Below the pieces are notes generated by a model that saw only the letters and a list, made by a program, of their open reading frames with translations, searched no databases and was not told the DNA's origin. Shown piece after piece: positions 32,205-45,800 of a stretch of 64,000 nucleotides of DNA. Both the position numbers and the translations under genes were made by a program. Location: NCBI GenBank assembly GCA_000499405.2, contig HG738139.1, positions 9,076,616-9,140,615 on the forward strand. Direction: 5' to 3'. Position 1 is the stretch's first letter. Every line of letters starts with the position of its first letter. This stretch comes from Onchocerca volvulus (taxonomy: Eukaryota > Nematoda > Chromadorea > Rhabditida > Onchocercidae).

Positions 32205-34052
32205 AACTTTTTTTCAACAAAATTCTTTTGCATGTTGATCTCTTAATTGCATTCTCGAAGTTTCGAAATCATTGGAGAAAGTCACGAAGTCCAAATTGGA
32301 TCTATTCAAGTGAATAAAAAATAAATTAAGGCAAAATAAGTCGTACTGCAGATGTGCATTTGAGTCAAACTATTTGAATTAATCAGAAAATAAATTGAAT
32401 ATTCCGAAAAGATTTTTTTAAAAGAAGATCAAGACAAAAATTAATTTAATCTAATCAAAAATTTAGATCTAATTACAAGCAAGTAAGAAGAAGTAAACGA
32501 TCCTAATACTCAGCGGACAGAACAACAAGAATTCAGTTGATCATCAACATGACAAAGAACAATAATCACTTGATTATACCATATTTTGTCCTCATTGTTG
32601 TTGGCAAATTAAAAAAGATAACTTACTATCTAAGTTAATGTGCTGCATCCTATTTTTAAATGCAAGTGAAATCTTTGAATTGCTATGCCTGAACAATTTC
32701 AGTATTTTACTTGCGGTTGTTACAATTCTGAATCATAGATTTCAAAAAAGCTATTAAAATAACAATCTTAATTGATTTTTTAAAAAAAGTCGAGTGGCAT
32801 AGATTTCTCAATAAATTAATTATAAATATCCGCCTTGTTTTCAAGGATTTTTGTTCAAAAGATACATTGACCACGAATTTACATCCGTATGCCTTGAAAT
32901 GACTGATTGATTGGCAGGTAAATTATTACACACTTCTTAGTGGTTTTCAATTTCCATAGCCACCAACCTGCTGTCTAAATCAACCAAAGCCTTTAATGGG
33001 GTCTCATGAGCGAAAATGGTTCATCCCACAGCGCCATTTTATTTACCAAAAATGGCCCGTTTGAAGCACACATTCAATATCAGTAGATTTTCGAGAGTAA
33101 GAAGAATTTCTGAAAATTTTTGTATAAGATCATTAAATCTAAGCATCCATCATTCAAGCGTTGGGTTACATTCCAATGTCGAGAAAAATTAAGGCTTAAG
33201 AATAAAGATGGTGCTGCCAAATAGAAGTGTATCTATTATTTACTTTTTCTCAAGAATTTGCAAATGTTTGCTTTCTAATCTTTCTAAACGTTCATTTCAC
33301 CATTTTTTTTCCCACTTTCAACAATCATAGCTCTTATAACTTGGTATTGGTTTTAAAATTAGTTGTTTACGAGCAGTATAATGTTGAAAAATTTTGACAT
33401 TTTACACTTAAAGAAAATCATGTTAATTTAATCTTAAGAAAAAAATTGATTATGTCAGGAATCACTTTTGTACACTTCTATAGTGAATAATCAGTTTTAG
33501 TTAGTGTTCGAAAGATTGATTGTAATTAGAGATCAGAGTCAAAAACCATCATGGATAAAACAATTGAGTAAGAAATGATTATATATAGCTTAGAGTAATG
33601 ATATCACAAGCAAAAGGACTACAATTCCTTGATCATAAATGAAGTTCGCATATCGGCAATAAATGTTAGGTCAGTAATGACCTTAGAAGAGACCTTAATT
33701 GACATGGAACAAGAAAGGAGTCTGTGTCATTATGCATGTTTATTATGGGTATATATGTTCCTGAGCATATCACTGGTACGAGATACCGCAGGATATGCTG
33801 CTGCATGAAGAAAACCTGAAGGTCATCGTCATCAAAGCCCACTTTTCCAATTCCGTTTATTGGCTATACCAAATTTGAATCTCTCCCATCCAATTCATCT
33901 CGTCCAAAACCATTATCTCATCTGCATGCTTTTTTTGAAAGCTACATATGTTCTTTCATATTATTTATGCAAAAATAAGTTCGGTAAACTGTCATCGTTC
34001 CTTCGGAAATTCATAGTTTTGCTTATATATATATATATATATAAGTTTTTTT

Positions 34053-34130
34053 AATTTCTATCTAACAATAGTGAGAAACATATATATATATATATATGTA
34101 TATGTTTCTCACTATTGTTAGATAGAAATT
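34053..34130. repeat. 78-bp near-perfect inverted repeat
   Basis: The left arm starts AATTTCTATCTAACAATAGT at 34053. The right arm ends with its exact reverse complement at 34130. The arms match for 32 bases without a mismatch and then run into a TA-rich centre. A separate TA run precedes it at 34023-34043. The structure is a hairpin-forming palindrome, possibly a miniature transposon remnant or a TA-slippage product. Confidence 0.85.
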
Positions 34131-37100
34131 AAGACTGAATATCGTATATATACTTAAAGTTTGTAATAAATTCAGGATAGACCTATAATCCGTCCTGCAA
34201 TGGAAACTATTCTTTTTGTGCCGCGACTGATAATTTAAAATCAAATGAGAACTAAATCTCAAAAATTTGATATAAATTATCCATTGTAGTTTAAAGATCT
34301 CAGAAACAAGACGGTTGGATAATAAGACAGGTAGATGCACCCTGATACAATAAGGATGTTTATGTCGTTGTCATTCGATTAATTAATTGTCTATAATCAA
34401 AGTAAAAGCAACTGGAATAACTATCTTTAAAGGTTTTTTTACCAGAAATAATAATTAACTTTAATGATGAGATTTGCTAGCATTTTATTTGCTCACGAAT
34501 CAACCATTTTTTAAATGATGTTTTTTTATTATTTTGAATAATAATTCAACACACTACCAAGGTTTGGCCTATCAAACAGTTTCATTTTAACAGTGGCCTC
34601 AAAATGCTTCTAATACCCAACAAATTCCTGCGATTTACACCTTTTGATATCTTTTACTCTTTCACATATTATTAAAACTTATTCAGTTCCATTCATCTTA
34701 TGCCAGTTATTCTTGAGGCCTAATTTGGCGTTGCGCTGATTCATCATTCGGCTAAATAATAAAATAAATATTCATCATATTGGAAATTGAAGATTAAAAT
34801 GCAAGAAAAAAATAAAATAAGAATGAAAATGTTGAAAAGTGAAAAAATATTGAAATTCCAGAATTTGTTTTAAAAAATAAATCGATAACTATCATAATCA
34901 TTTTCAAAATAAATGAGAAAATGAAAGATCTAATATTTCAAATGATGGTTATTATTTCTTTATCAAATAATAAAAAAAAATTCGAAAACTTGAAGCTGAT
35001 TTCAAAATTTTAATTCCATCTTTCAATATTGCATAGAATATGTTCTTGGAGATCTTATTTAAGAGGATATGAGGCAAAGTTTTTGTTTATTTTTCGAATG
35101 CTTCAATGAGCACTCATCTGTTTCAAAAAAACAACATTGAAGTTTGTGCAGGGATTCATTAATTGGACTGAGTTTCATTTCTTATCACTTTTTTCCTTAT
35201 GTATTTTTAATAGAGTCAATTATTGATTGAAACGATTGAACAAGTCGATCGCTGACTAACTTTTTCCTGACAGAAATCATAGTACTGCTGTCAAAAATGT
35301 TTTACGTAACAATTTGTAGCCCCATTTTTCAAATTTGAGGTGAATAATTAAATTTGAATCAAATAGAATCAGTGGAAATTAAGAATGGATATTTTCATTT
35401 TATTTGAAAAAGTTATTTGAAACGTAAACATAATCATACGCAACTTCTTTTTAACTAACAAGTTGTAAAAAAAGTGGATATTTAGTTGGAAATTTTTATT
35501 GTGCATTACGATAATAAAACTATCATAAAAAGTAGACAATTAGAATTCTCTCGACAATCTGTGGATCTATTAGAATACCAATTTTTTGCCCTTATTATTT
35601 CTGATAGGAGGTCAAAATTTCGGACAAAAATTATATATTCATTCAGTGCAAAATCTTTGAATAATAAATTATTTGATTAAACATTGGTATAAAAAATAAA
35701 AGTCGGAAAACCAAATTTGGGCAGTCAGTGATATTATAACAAAAAAGTCATTGGAATGAATCATTTTAAACAGTCATAAGGAAGGAATTTAGCATTCAAT
35801 CATTTATTCTTTTTACAGCAAAGTAATTCACCGTTGCTAGCATCAAATCAGAAGGAGAAAATCGGGTTATTAGAAATTATTTCTCCTGCATCATCTATCA
35901 ACAGAATTAGTAATATGAAGCACTTTTCCTGTGAAAGCAAAATCTTCAGATTTGTTCTTTGCATTTTATATCGAATAGGAAGCTTTGAACTCTCACACTG
36001 GAATACTTTGATTTATTTTGATTTGTCATCATTATTAGCGATCTTCTTTCTCGTTTCTCTTATCAATAAAAGAATGTAATTTTTTGGCTGAATGGAAATG
36101 AATTATAGAAGGGAAGGAGGATGATAAAAGTTCGTAAGCTTAATAGCAGAATATATGAATGTCGTTATTCATCGCGATATTGGTGATAGTAATATAAGAT
36201 CTATTAATTAGTTAATTTGTTTTGTGAATTTTCTTTTTCATTTATTTGTTAGTCTCAGTGGTCGTTATTTTATTTTTTTGTTGTCAAAAGCCTATTATAT
36301 CTTTTTCTATTGCTTTCGAAACAAATTTTTGACTGTTATGGACTAGACTGTTAAGCCATGTCATCTTAATTACTCTGGCATCAATTATAATAGATTAATT
36401 GCAAGAAAATTTTTGGTTGTTACAGTTCTTTTTTTATTTTTTAATTTGTAAAAATCGATTGAATTTTTTTGTGCTCGTTGGACAATGAAATTTTTTGATA
36501 AGAAGGAGCAGTTTGAAAGAATTCAATATTACCCATAATAATTGACTTCTTCCTTTTCCTTTCTCATGTATGTCACTTATACTACTGACAATATACAGTG
36601 TTAACATAATGAATTAATGATAATTTGTTTCTGCGATCTTTGAAATCCTCTTCTGTTACCTCAATCTTTATCCTGTTTAGCTTCTTCTGAGTAATAAATA
36701 TTTTTTATCAGCAAATTGCTAATAGTTTGAAATGTCACGCCAAAGAATTGTATTCGATGTCTTAAGAATTTTATATTCGCTAACGTTGGAAGGAATATTC
36801 AAAATTCGATTTGAAAAAAACAAACAAACAAAGAAACGAAAACTAGCTTTACACTAGTGATTATGAATGTACAGTATCAATGATAATGAGTGAGATCATT
36901 CCAAGGCTGAATTGTTAGAAACCGAGAAATAACATTACCTTGAATCACCTAACTATCCTTTAATAATTTCGATTTCGCTGACACATATTTCATTTTCTGA
37001 CACAGGATATTCAAAATTCGATTAATGAAGAATACATCCTTCTGAGATTTTAAAAAAGCCAAGAAGATATTACAACTTTTAGCTGATTTCGACTAAACAT

Positions 37101-40100
37101 CGCGGCTTATCACTGAGTGAATTAATAGAAACGGATGTAAATCTTCTTCGAGAAGTTGAAAGACTCTGTTGGATGAGTAATCAATTTGCTTGAATAAGCG
37201 AAGAAGTTGACAATTCTTGGCCTATATAAATTCAAGACTTTGCTAAAGATAGGCTAAAACGGTGTAAACACTTTGACATGTCTGATTTAAGGGACGTTAA
37301 ACTGACAGTCGATTAAAAAGGGTCTATCTGCGGACTTGCGGTTATCTACATGTAAATCGGAAATTTCTGATCAAATTTAGCTCGCAAACAATCAATAATA
37401 AGCGGAACTGAAGTCGCCCATAAGTCGCATTGTATATCGTTCGCATGTGCTCTAAAAGGAGGAAGAGACTACGGTGACAGTATTCTCAGACAAGATAGTA
37501 GCCAGCTAACAAGCTATCGATGTGACACTCACGTCTTGGCTACTTTCTTCTCAGCCAAGAACCAGCCTAAGTTGCATCATTCTCTCAATTTTTCTCTATT
37601 TCCTTATCCTCCGTTCTCTCACTGTTCTGTTCATCATTCTTCCTTAAATATCACAGATATTGCACTCTTCAATCAATTCTATCTCTTTTGTCTCCCACTT
37701 TACACACTATTTTTATTCGAAGTTCGTTTTCTGTTTCCAGTTGAAAATTGGTCCTTTATATTTTCATCCTTTTCTCTGTCGTGACAGGTTATAAAGTAAC
37801 TGTGAAAATCCGCTATATAACGATTCAGTACTAATTTCTTTTGATTGAGATGGTTATTTGGAGGAGAAGATGGAAAGATTTAATTGAATTTAATTTATGA
37901 GATCTAAGTTTCGAATTTTTGGAACTTCGACATGAAAAGATGCCGACAGTCGAATGGGTCACAGCACTGAAGAAGTAGCAGTAAATTTAGCCGCTAATTT
38001 CATCTTTTTCAAAATTTGATCACTGTCACACTGTTGTCAGTTCACTGAAGAGTAATTATACGCAAGATATAATTTGCATATTTAAATATATAAACTAATG
38101 TGTGAATCACAATGACACAGAAAGACAGTGAAGTTGAAATTTCCGCCTACCATAACTCATTATGTGTGTATACTTTCAAGAAATTTGAATAAACTGCGGA
38201 ATCAAGTTTTGCATTGATCATCTGTGTCAACAAAGAAGGACGATGTATCACTCATTCGAGTAGGAAACTCACAATTCACAAATTATGCCGGTAGGCTTGT
38301 CATATAAAGATCATTTATGGCACAGAGCTGATATTTTAGTATAATTTAATCTTTTCAAAGGTACTTAACTCATCGATGCATTTGTGGTCCGGCTGATATG
38401 CGAATTCAAGTAGTTTTGATTACAGGTTTTTAAGTTTTCTTAATTAAATTACTATTTGTTAGTCAAAACTCATAAATTTCATGCATATTATTATATTTGG
38501 CATTTATAATCATACATATATTTATCATGCAGAACTGCATCTTATGAAGGGAATCTTTTTGGTTTCCAATAAAATTTCCAGACGAAGGAGGGAGGGCAAG
38601 TTGCTAGTAAACGGATTTGTTCGGTTGATCTCCGCGATAGAAGATTGTTTTGAATGAAACCTAAATATGGTGAGAGGAGCAGACATAATTTTGGAAAATA
38701 GGAATTGCGGTTGATTTTCCATTTTTAGTTTTATAAATTTTCACTCAAAGGTGAAAATTCCTTTGAGTCATCAGATTTATTCCGTAATTTAGTATTATCA
38801 TCTCCTTGGTTTTTAGCTGTCTTATATATTATTTGGGCTCTTGAAAGAAAATCGTGATGGTCAATTTTTTCAAGTGATATTCACTCTTTCTCGATTTGTT
38901 AATGTTCTGTTAATTTATCTTTAGTCGTGTTTTTCTGATATTTTTTACTCATTTTGATATCATTTAAATATTATTGCTCTTTCGATGCAATGAGATATTT
39001 TTGTCGAATCTTATGAGAGTCATCATTTATTTCATCCTATAAAGTAACACATAATGATTGACTCTGATAATGATTGAGAAATGATTGTGATAAGAATTCT
39101 TATTGACTTTGAATCTAAATTTCTATCTCGTAATCACATTTTTATTACTTTTCTATTAGTATTTCAGACATATCACATTATAAGTAGAACCGTATAAATT
39201 TAATGTGGTTTTGCTAATGCACAGCTAATTTTGAATTTGAAGTTTTAGAGAGTTCTATTCATCACCGTATTCTCTCTCTACGCACACTGATTCACTGATA
39301 TCGGTGATAAGCACGGATAGGTAAATGATTAAGATAACTGAAAAGGAGAGAGACATAATATTTCCACAAACTCTTTGTGGCATGCCATTCAGTGACGAAT
39401 TGAATAATGGATGAACAGACATTATTGACGATGATTAAATGAATTACTCATCAATCTCTCTATGCAATCATCTCTCGCGAAACAATGATAAGAGATTATC
39501 ATAATGTTGTTGTTCACATCTGGCTGTGTTATAACTCCCATAATAGGCATAAAAGATGAGATGAGCTCTTGAAATTCGATTTAAAATACGAAGTTAATCA
39601 ATGCATAGTTGATCGAAATGAACTGAATACTTTCAATCCTGAAAAATGATGGAAATGTCCTAAAATAATACGTAGTTGCAGAAGCAAAAAAGAAATTTAG
39701 AAGAATTGAAGATTATCTTCTTAGTTGGGAAATGAAGAGAGTTCTTGATGAGTGACAAAAAAAAGTAAGCCGATATTTAAGTGGAAATTAGGACAGAGAG
39801 AGGAAAATATAATAAAGCAAAGAAGTGAACCTGGCGGAAGTCCTAAATATATCCTTGTTACCATATAATAGAAGTTCCAATAATGTTTCGGTTCGCTCTG
39901 CAAGTATTGTGGAACTCGAAATTTCGGAAAATTTTGAACAGAAATTTGATCATCGCAGAAGTATTCACCACAAGCTATTTCACCTGGTCTACGTATTTTT
40001 AGGTATTTATCAGAGCTTTATTGTCTTACTTTTGATGTGTTGGAAAGCAGTTTACCTCATCATACATCTTTCTGCAACTAACACAGTCAAATTGCTTTCG

Positions 40101-41143
40101 GCAAAGATCGGCGCTTTCGATTAGTTAAGAAGCATTAGTGAAATTAACGACGTACTCTTGATGGATTTTATCTGAACTTTCCATCACATTTATGCGATTC
40201 TCCCTTTATTGGCGCACATAAGTAATGGTCACATTCAATTAAACGATGCTCTCCGATTTCGATGTATTTGTCGTTCTCGATTTTCGTTTGTTGTTTGTTG
40301 ACAGAGAAGCGTGAAAATTTTTGATTTTATTCATTTTTTTCAATTTGCTTTCTTTTTTTAAAAATTCGTTTTTTTAATTTGCTTTTAGCAATAAAATATA
40401 AATCTTCAAGATTAGTCAGTTTAAATCGTTGAGTTGTTTCGTAAATGTGATAACTCTTAGAGATGTGATGGAAAAGGTTTCTGGACAAAAGTTAATAACA
40501 TTGTTTACAAAATTTATTGTTTACCAGTATATACTATTTATTGCATCAGGAAAATACATGATATCAAATTACTACTACTTCGTTGCTAAAACAGAAACAA
40601 AATGTTTCTCTTTTGAGATCTCACTTTAAGCCAAGAATTTCGCAACTACATTACACATACTATGCTTTTTCTGTTTTGTTTCAAATCATCAAAACTGAAT
40701 TTACAACATTTGGATATGGTACCTACTTAAGCAATTTCTAAATTTCATGACAAGTTGATAAATTTGATCCTTAATTATTGATCAGATCAATAAATTTTTT
40801 TGAAATTCTAATTTTTGATGATCAAATCTATTGCATTTTTCATCGACTGCTTAGAACTTCTCATTTTGCTGCATCAAACTTAAGTTGCTTGAATAAACAA
40901 AATGCATAAAATGTTTATAATATTTTTGAATATTATTTGCATTATGCCAGCTAACATTTGGTGAAGAATAATAGAGTTTCATGCTAAAAGGCTGATTTTT
41001 CGATTCTATAGTTGTGTATATTTTGCTCAATTATTGAAAATTCTTCAGATTCCTACAACTTTAGATATGTGCTAGGCAAGGGAATCAACCCATTACTGAT
41101 CATTTGATGCTTTTAATATGAGAAATTTCAGCAAAAATTAAAT

Positions 41144-41200
41144 TGGATATTTCATTCATATGTTATCATTTTATTATGATAAATATGAATGAAATATCCA
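41144..41200. repeat. 57-nt hairpin, 25-bp stem
   Basis: TGGATATTTCATTCATAT (41144-41161) pairs perfectly with 41183-41200. After one bulged G (41162), seven more pairs form (41163-41169 with 41176-41182), leaving a six-base loop TTTATT. The size is near that of a small pre-miRNA, but the stem lacks the usual internal mismatches. It may equally be a transposon relic. Confidence 0.7.
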
Positions 41201-42728
41201 CCACTAAATCGTCATATTTCTGGGAAATTTGAATATTCGTCGTAAAAATCAAGAAAGTTTTTGCACTTATATGCAGTTGATAGAAGGAATAAGACAGCGA
41301 CATGCATGTGTATATGTGACATTGAAAGTTTAGCGAAAATGCAATTATGTTGTGAAATTTATTTGACAAATACGAAAAGTTGGTGCAAGAAGAAGTAAAT
41401 TGATTTAATGACATCTTCCTAAATGATCGATCTGCATCTAAATTACCTTCGTGGCAGAGCGAAAATTTTCAACCAAAGGCTGCAGAATAGGCCAAATTTA
41501 ATTTTACCTGCGAACGATCGCAAATCAGGCTGAACTATTATACGACGCCATTCTATTCCTTACTTTGTAAAAATTATATTACTTGAAGACTGTGTTTCCA
41601 TTTTATTTCCAAATATCTTCTACATTAATATTTATTGCTAAATTATTTCTTTAAATTTTTAGATTTTCCAATCTTCTCATTAAAATTCTCAAATTATTAT
41701 CTAATCATGCCTTGGATGTACATTTAAATCATTTAGGATTTTATATTATTTGTTTCAGGAAGAAACTTGCAAAAGTTGAAATAAACTTAGTGGTGTTTTG
41801 ATAATTGCATTCCGATTAAAACTGCCTGTTTTTAAAGAAATCGCAAACTAAAAGTTTTGAAGGCTAAAATTGATAGTCCATTCATTGCGAGGTCGCACAT
41901 ACCGTTCAATTAATCTTTTTCATCTTATTTAATCCTTAAAAATTGATTCATTTTCCAATATTCTTTCGAAAATAGCCATAAATTTATCTTTTGCAATGCA
42001 CTCCTATAATTACATGCAAAAGCGGAATTGAAATTCAAACGTTCCTTCTTATTTTCTCTTTTTTCCAATGATACACAGTTGTCACAGTAATTTTAAATAT
42101 GTCATGAATCAATATGCTTGCTTCTTGACATACTCATTATTCATCCAACAGATGACTGCTCCAACTAATTAATCAATCTTCAGTGTTTTTATGGGACATT
42201 CATCTTAATTGATTTAGTTTGATGATAGGAAGGAGAGAAAAAGTACATTACAATTGTTTTTACCGGTAATTTTGAAAGCTCCAATTAATAAAAATTACAC
42301 TTGAGTCTTAATGAAAAAAAATTTGACAAAAAAACAAGAATTTAATAAAAATTCATGAAAATTCACTTGAATTTAGTGAAAAAATTCTATGATTATCAGT
42401 TTTGCAAACATTTTGTTTTGTTATGCTCAGGAAAAATATTTTTAAAATAAAAAAATTATTTATCGATACTCAAATGCAAGCTGTTAATATATTAAGCACT
42501 AATATTGATTAGAAAATAAATCGTGTTGATTTTATTTATTTAATATTAGTCTAAATGGAGTTTATAAGTTGAAGGATTTCGAAAATGAAAAGAAATGATT
42601 TAAACTCTTGACGAAGTAAATTTTTAATTAATTTAAATTACCCTAACAAATTTTTGTAGCATTTGCAATTTGAGACTACGACACTTTTGAATATGTCAAC
42701 GATCTATTAATTTAAATAAATCTTTCAG

Positions 42729-42818
42729 GATAGTTTTGGAATTAAAAAAAGGGACTCTGTCATCGAAATGTATGCATCAGTGATGCCGACGGAATATGAG
42801 GAACCGGAGCCAGATTAT
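42729..42818 (+). CDS. Isolated coding exon, gene unknown
   Basis: A 90-base segment between a TCTTTCAG acceptor and a GTTAGT donor, open in phase 0-0. It reads DSFGIKKRDSVIEMYASV followed by MPTEYEEPEPDY. Composition is richer in G and C than the surroundings. It may be an internal exon, or a trans-spliced first exon with translation from the ATG at 42768. The next credible exon downstream on this strand is 60245-60391, also phase 0. I do not recognise the protein. Confidence 0.5.
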
Positions 42819-45800
42819 GTTAGTTTTTATTTTTCCGCTTTAATGTGCTCTTTCAAAATCGATAAACAAGAAAATGTCACGAATACTCGTTCTAATTCAT
42901 TCTCTCTCATCTTCTCGATATTGTTTTGACTGAAAAAATAAATTTATGCATTCACAATTCATCGAAAAACTTTTTGAATGATTTGTTTTCGATGGTAGCA
43001 GCAAAATTTTCCTGAAAAATTCTATTCTTTGATCAAAATATCATTAAAATTTGAAAATTAAATTTAATGGATTTTTGCTATTTTGATAATGCCCATTATT
43101 TACATTACTGAATGCTTATACTAATAGCTTAAGCAATCATTATTGTAAATAACGGATACTATAGTTTCAAGATCTGCTTGTAATTAATAGCTTCGAAATC
43201 TCTTTCTGTATATCTTTGCAGTAAATATTTAAAATCTTATATTTGTTATTTTTCAAATTCTTTAGGCTGAATTATTTTACCAAAACACTTGAAGCACATT
43301 ATGCAAATGAGAAATTTGAAGAGAATTGAAACTAAAAAGATTGAAAAGAGAAGTGGATTTGTTTTTCGATTTTTCTCATAAGATTTTTTCATATTTCTAA
43401 CTTATTTCATATATTTTCATGAATTATGCGAACTTTGCAATTTAAGCAAAAAGTAAATAAAATTCTCCTGATAGTTTTACAACAATAGATTCTGTATTCT
43501 TTGCAGTTCAGTCAAAACTTAACACTACTTCAACAGTTCAGTAGCAGAAAATGTAGTTAGCTTGCCAATGTTTTCAACTTTGATTTCTATCCTTGTTGAT
43601 TAATTTCAAGTTTTTTCTTTTTTTGATTTGTGAAGAATCATTCGCCCATCTAATCAACAATCAAATTGAACATCTGTTTAGAAATGAGCAATGTCTCTTC
43701 CTGTAACGGATATTATGTCCGGAAATTTCGTCTCGGTCCGATCTATAAATTGGAAAGATAGACAATACCCATAGGCGCAAAACTTCCTGTTTTATCGGAT
43801 CGCATTCCATCTGTTTCGCCAACAAATATCGGGGACAAAAAAAAATCTAAACTTTTCAAAATTCGCAAGACAAAAAGAGCGACTTTTTGCTTTTGCAGAA
43901 TTTACTCATACATTTTTACTGATAAAACACTTCGTTGAATTCAAAAAAATCCCCGCGATCTTACAATTTATTTAAAATTTCAAAAATTTTAATCCATTTC
44001 CTAATTGATTAAGACTAAAACAAAACTGCTAATAAGCAGTAACAGATTGAAATGTTTTGTGAGTTTTATCTAAGTTCCTGAAAAGAACTTCTATCACTTT
44101 AGAATATTGTTATATTCAGAAGTATCTTTGCAAGATTTCTCCTCTTTGTTCAAGAAAATAATCATCCTTCATCATGAACCTCGGCGGAAGTGTGAAGGAG
44201 TATCGCATGAGCGATTTTGTTCTTAAGTTCTGCAAAAAATGTCATATTTTCGGTTTGATTCTTAAGCATCTGTTTCCGCCAAGTGTTCTTTCGTCGCTTG
44301 GGTGGAAAAAATAGCACAGTATCTTACATTTGAAATGAGTCTCTTAATAGGTTCCATAATTAATATAATTACTGTTCATTTAATTAGATACTTCTATTCT
44401 CGCTGAAATTCCATTCTTTCTATAAATCATTTTCCTCTCATTTCCTTGCATCATCATATCATAAATCTGTCTCTCAATACTGTCACTGTGTTAAATTAGA
44501 TATAGAATAAAATGATGTAAATTGACAAGAAATCAGTTACTTTCATTTAGCACAAATATTTTTAGATTTTAAAGATTGTAAATGATTACAAGTTTTTGAG
44601 TAATTTAAAGTTTTAGCCGTATAATAGACATAGTACAGAAATCCGTTTAGCGTTTAGCGTTTTCTTATATCTAAAATGTTTTCAAGTTTTATTTTTGGCC
44701 AATTTTTGTTCATTTTCCTTCTTCTTTTAATGAGCATTACTTATAGCATAACTTTTTTCTATAAGACAGATTAGAGGATAATAGTAAACATTCATCTTTC
44801 ATTCTTACTATTTATGATTTATTTAATTCTAGTGCATCTTTGGCATTTGAAAAAGTACTGTAAAATTGCGAGAAGTAAAAATAGTAGTAAATGATACTTT
44901 TACTTTATGATTTTACATAAAATAAGAGATTTTGCGGTAAAAGTCGAGCCTCAATAAAGCATATTTTATATTTCTTTTGCATTATTTTCTCTTTTCTCTT
45001 TTTTCGCGAAAATAATATTTGAAGAAATTGGAACGATTTCCGTAACACACATGAAAATAATTCTATTTTTTGCACATTCTCTTTTTGCATAAATAAATTT
45101 AAATTCAATCAAACTTTCATTTCTAAAATGCATACCAGATCTCTTTTATTTTGTTTATTTTTAAATTTATTGTTCATTCTTTCCTTTCGTAAGCTAGAAA
45201 TTTCGGATATTCGATTTTGTGGATTCGGCCAATAAAATTGCTCCTGTTACGAAGACTAAAATTCAAAAGATTTATCAAAAATAACGGTCCTCAGAATAGG
45301 ACAACTGAAAATAGTTTTTTTTTTCTTTTCTAAGTATTGAAATCATCGTTTGAAGCCGAATATGGCATTTCCTTGATAAAAGTTATTAGTTCCAATAACA
45401 ACAGCACAATTTTCTTTAAATTTTTTGATAAATTGTCAATTCATTGTTCATGAGATGATTCTAATTCAATACGTTATATCTATGAATTATACTTTTTCAT
45501 ACTAAAAATTATATCTTTTACTCTTCCTATTTCGCTGAAACTTAACTTTCGTGAGTTTAACATGAAATGAGCTGGCTGGAGATGGTAGCACCAAATTCTA
45601 GTCGTAATTATCATTTTTTATTCGTTCGCATATTTTTGATATTTCGATGACATAAATTAGATTAAATATTTGAATGGATCGTTGGAATTAATGGCTGAAA
45701 CAACGACATTAACAGGAAATCACAAACTGTTTCAAAAATGCGAACATTTCACCACTACTACCATTATTATTTTCTCATTTCCCTTCACTTCTACGGGAAT

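Larger units (their letters stand above)
32205..42728. other. 10.5 kb gene desert
   Basis: AT-rich DNA with no coding segment I can support. Open frames such as 35834-36079, 37536-37784 and 39825-40124 show no family motif or splice pattern. Less AT-rich patches lie at about 32950-33080, 33720-33860 and 37380-37560 and could be regulatory or old-repeat DNA. Two strong hairpins inside it are listed separately. Confidence 0.45.

Noticed and set aside
37536..37784. Plus-strand 82-codon hydrophobic open frame
   Set aside because: F/L/S/P-rich translation of a T/C-rich tract, with no splice context or family motif; most likely chance.
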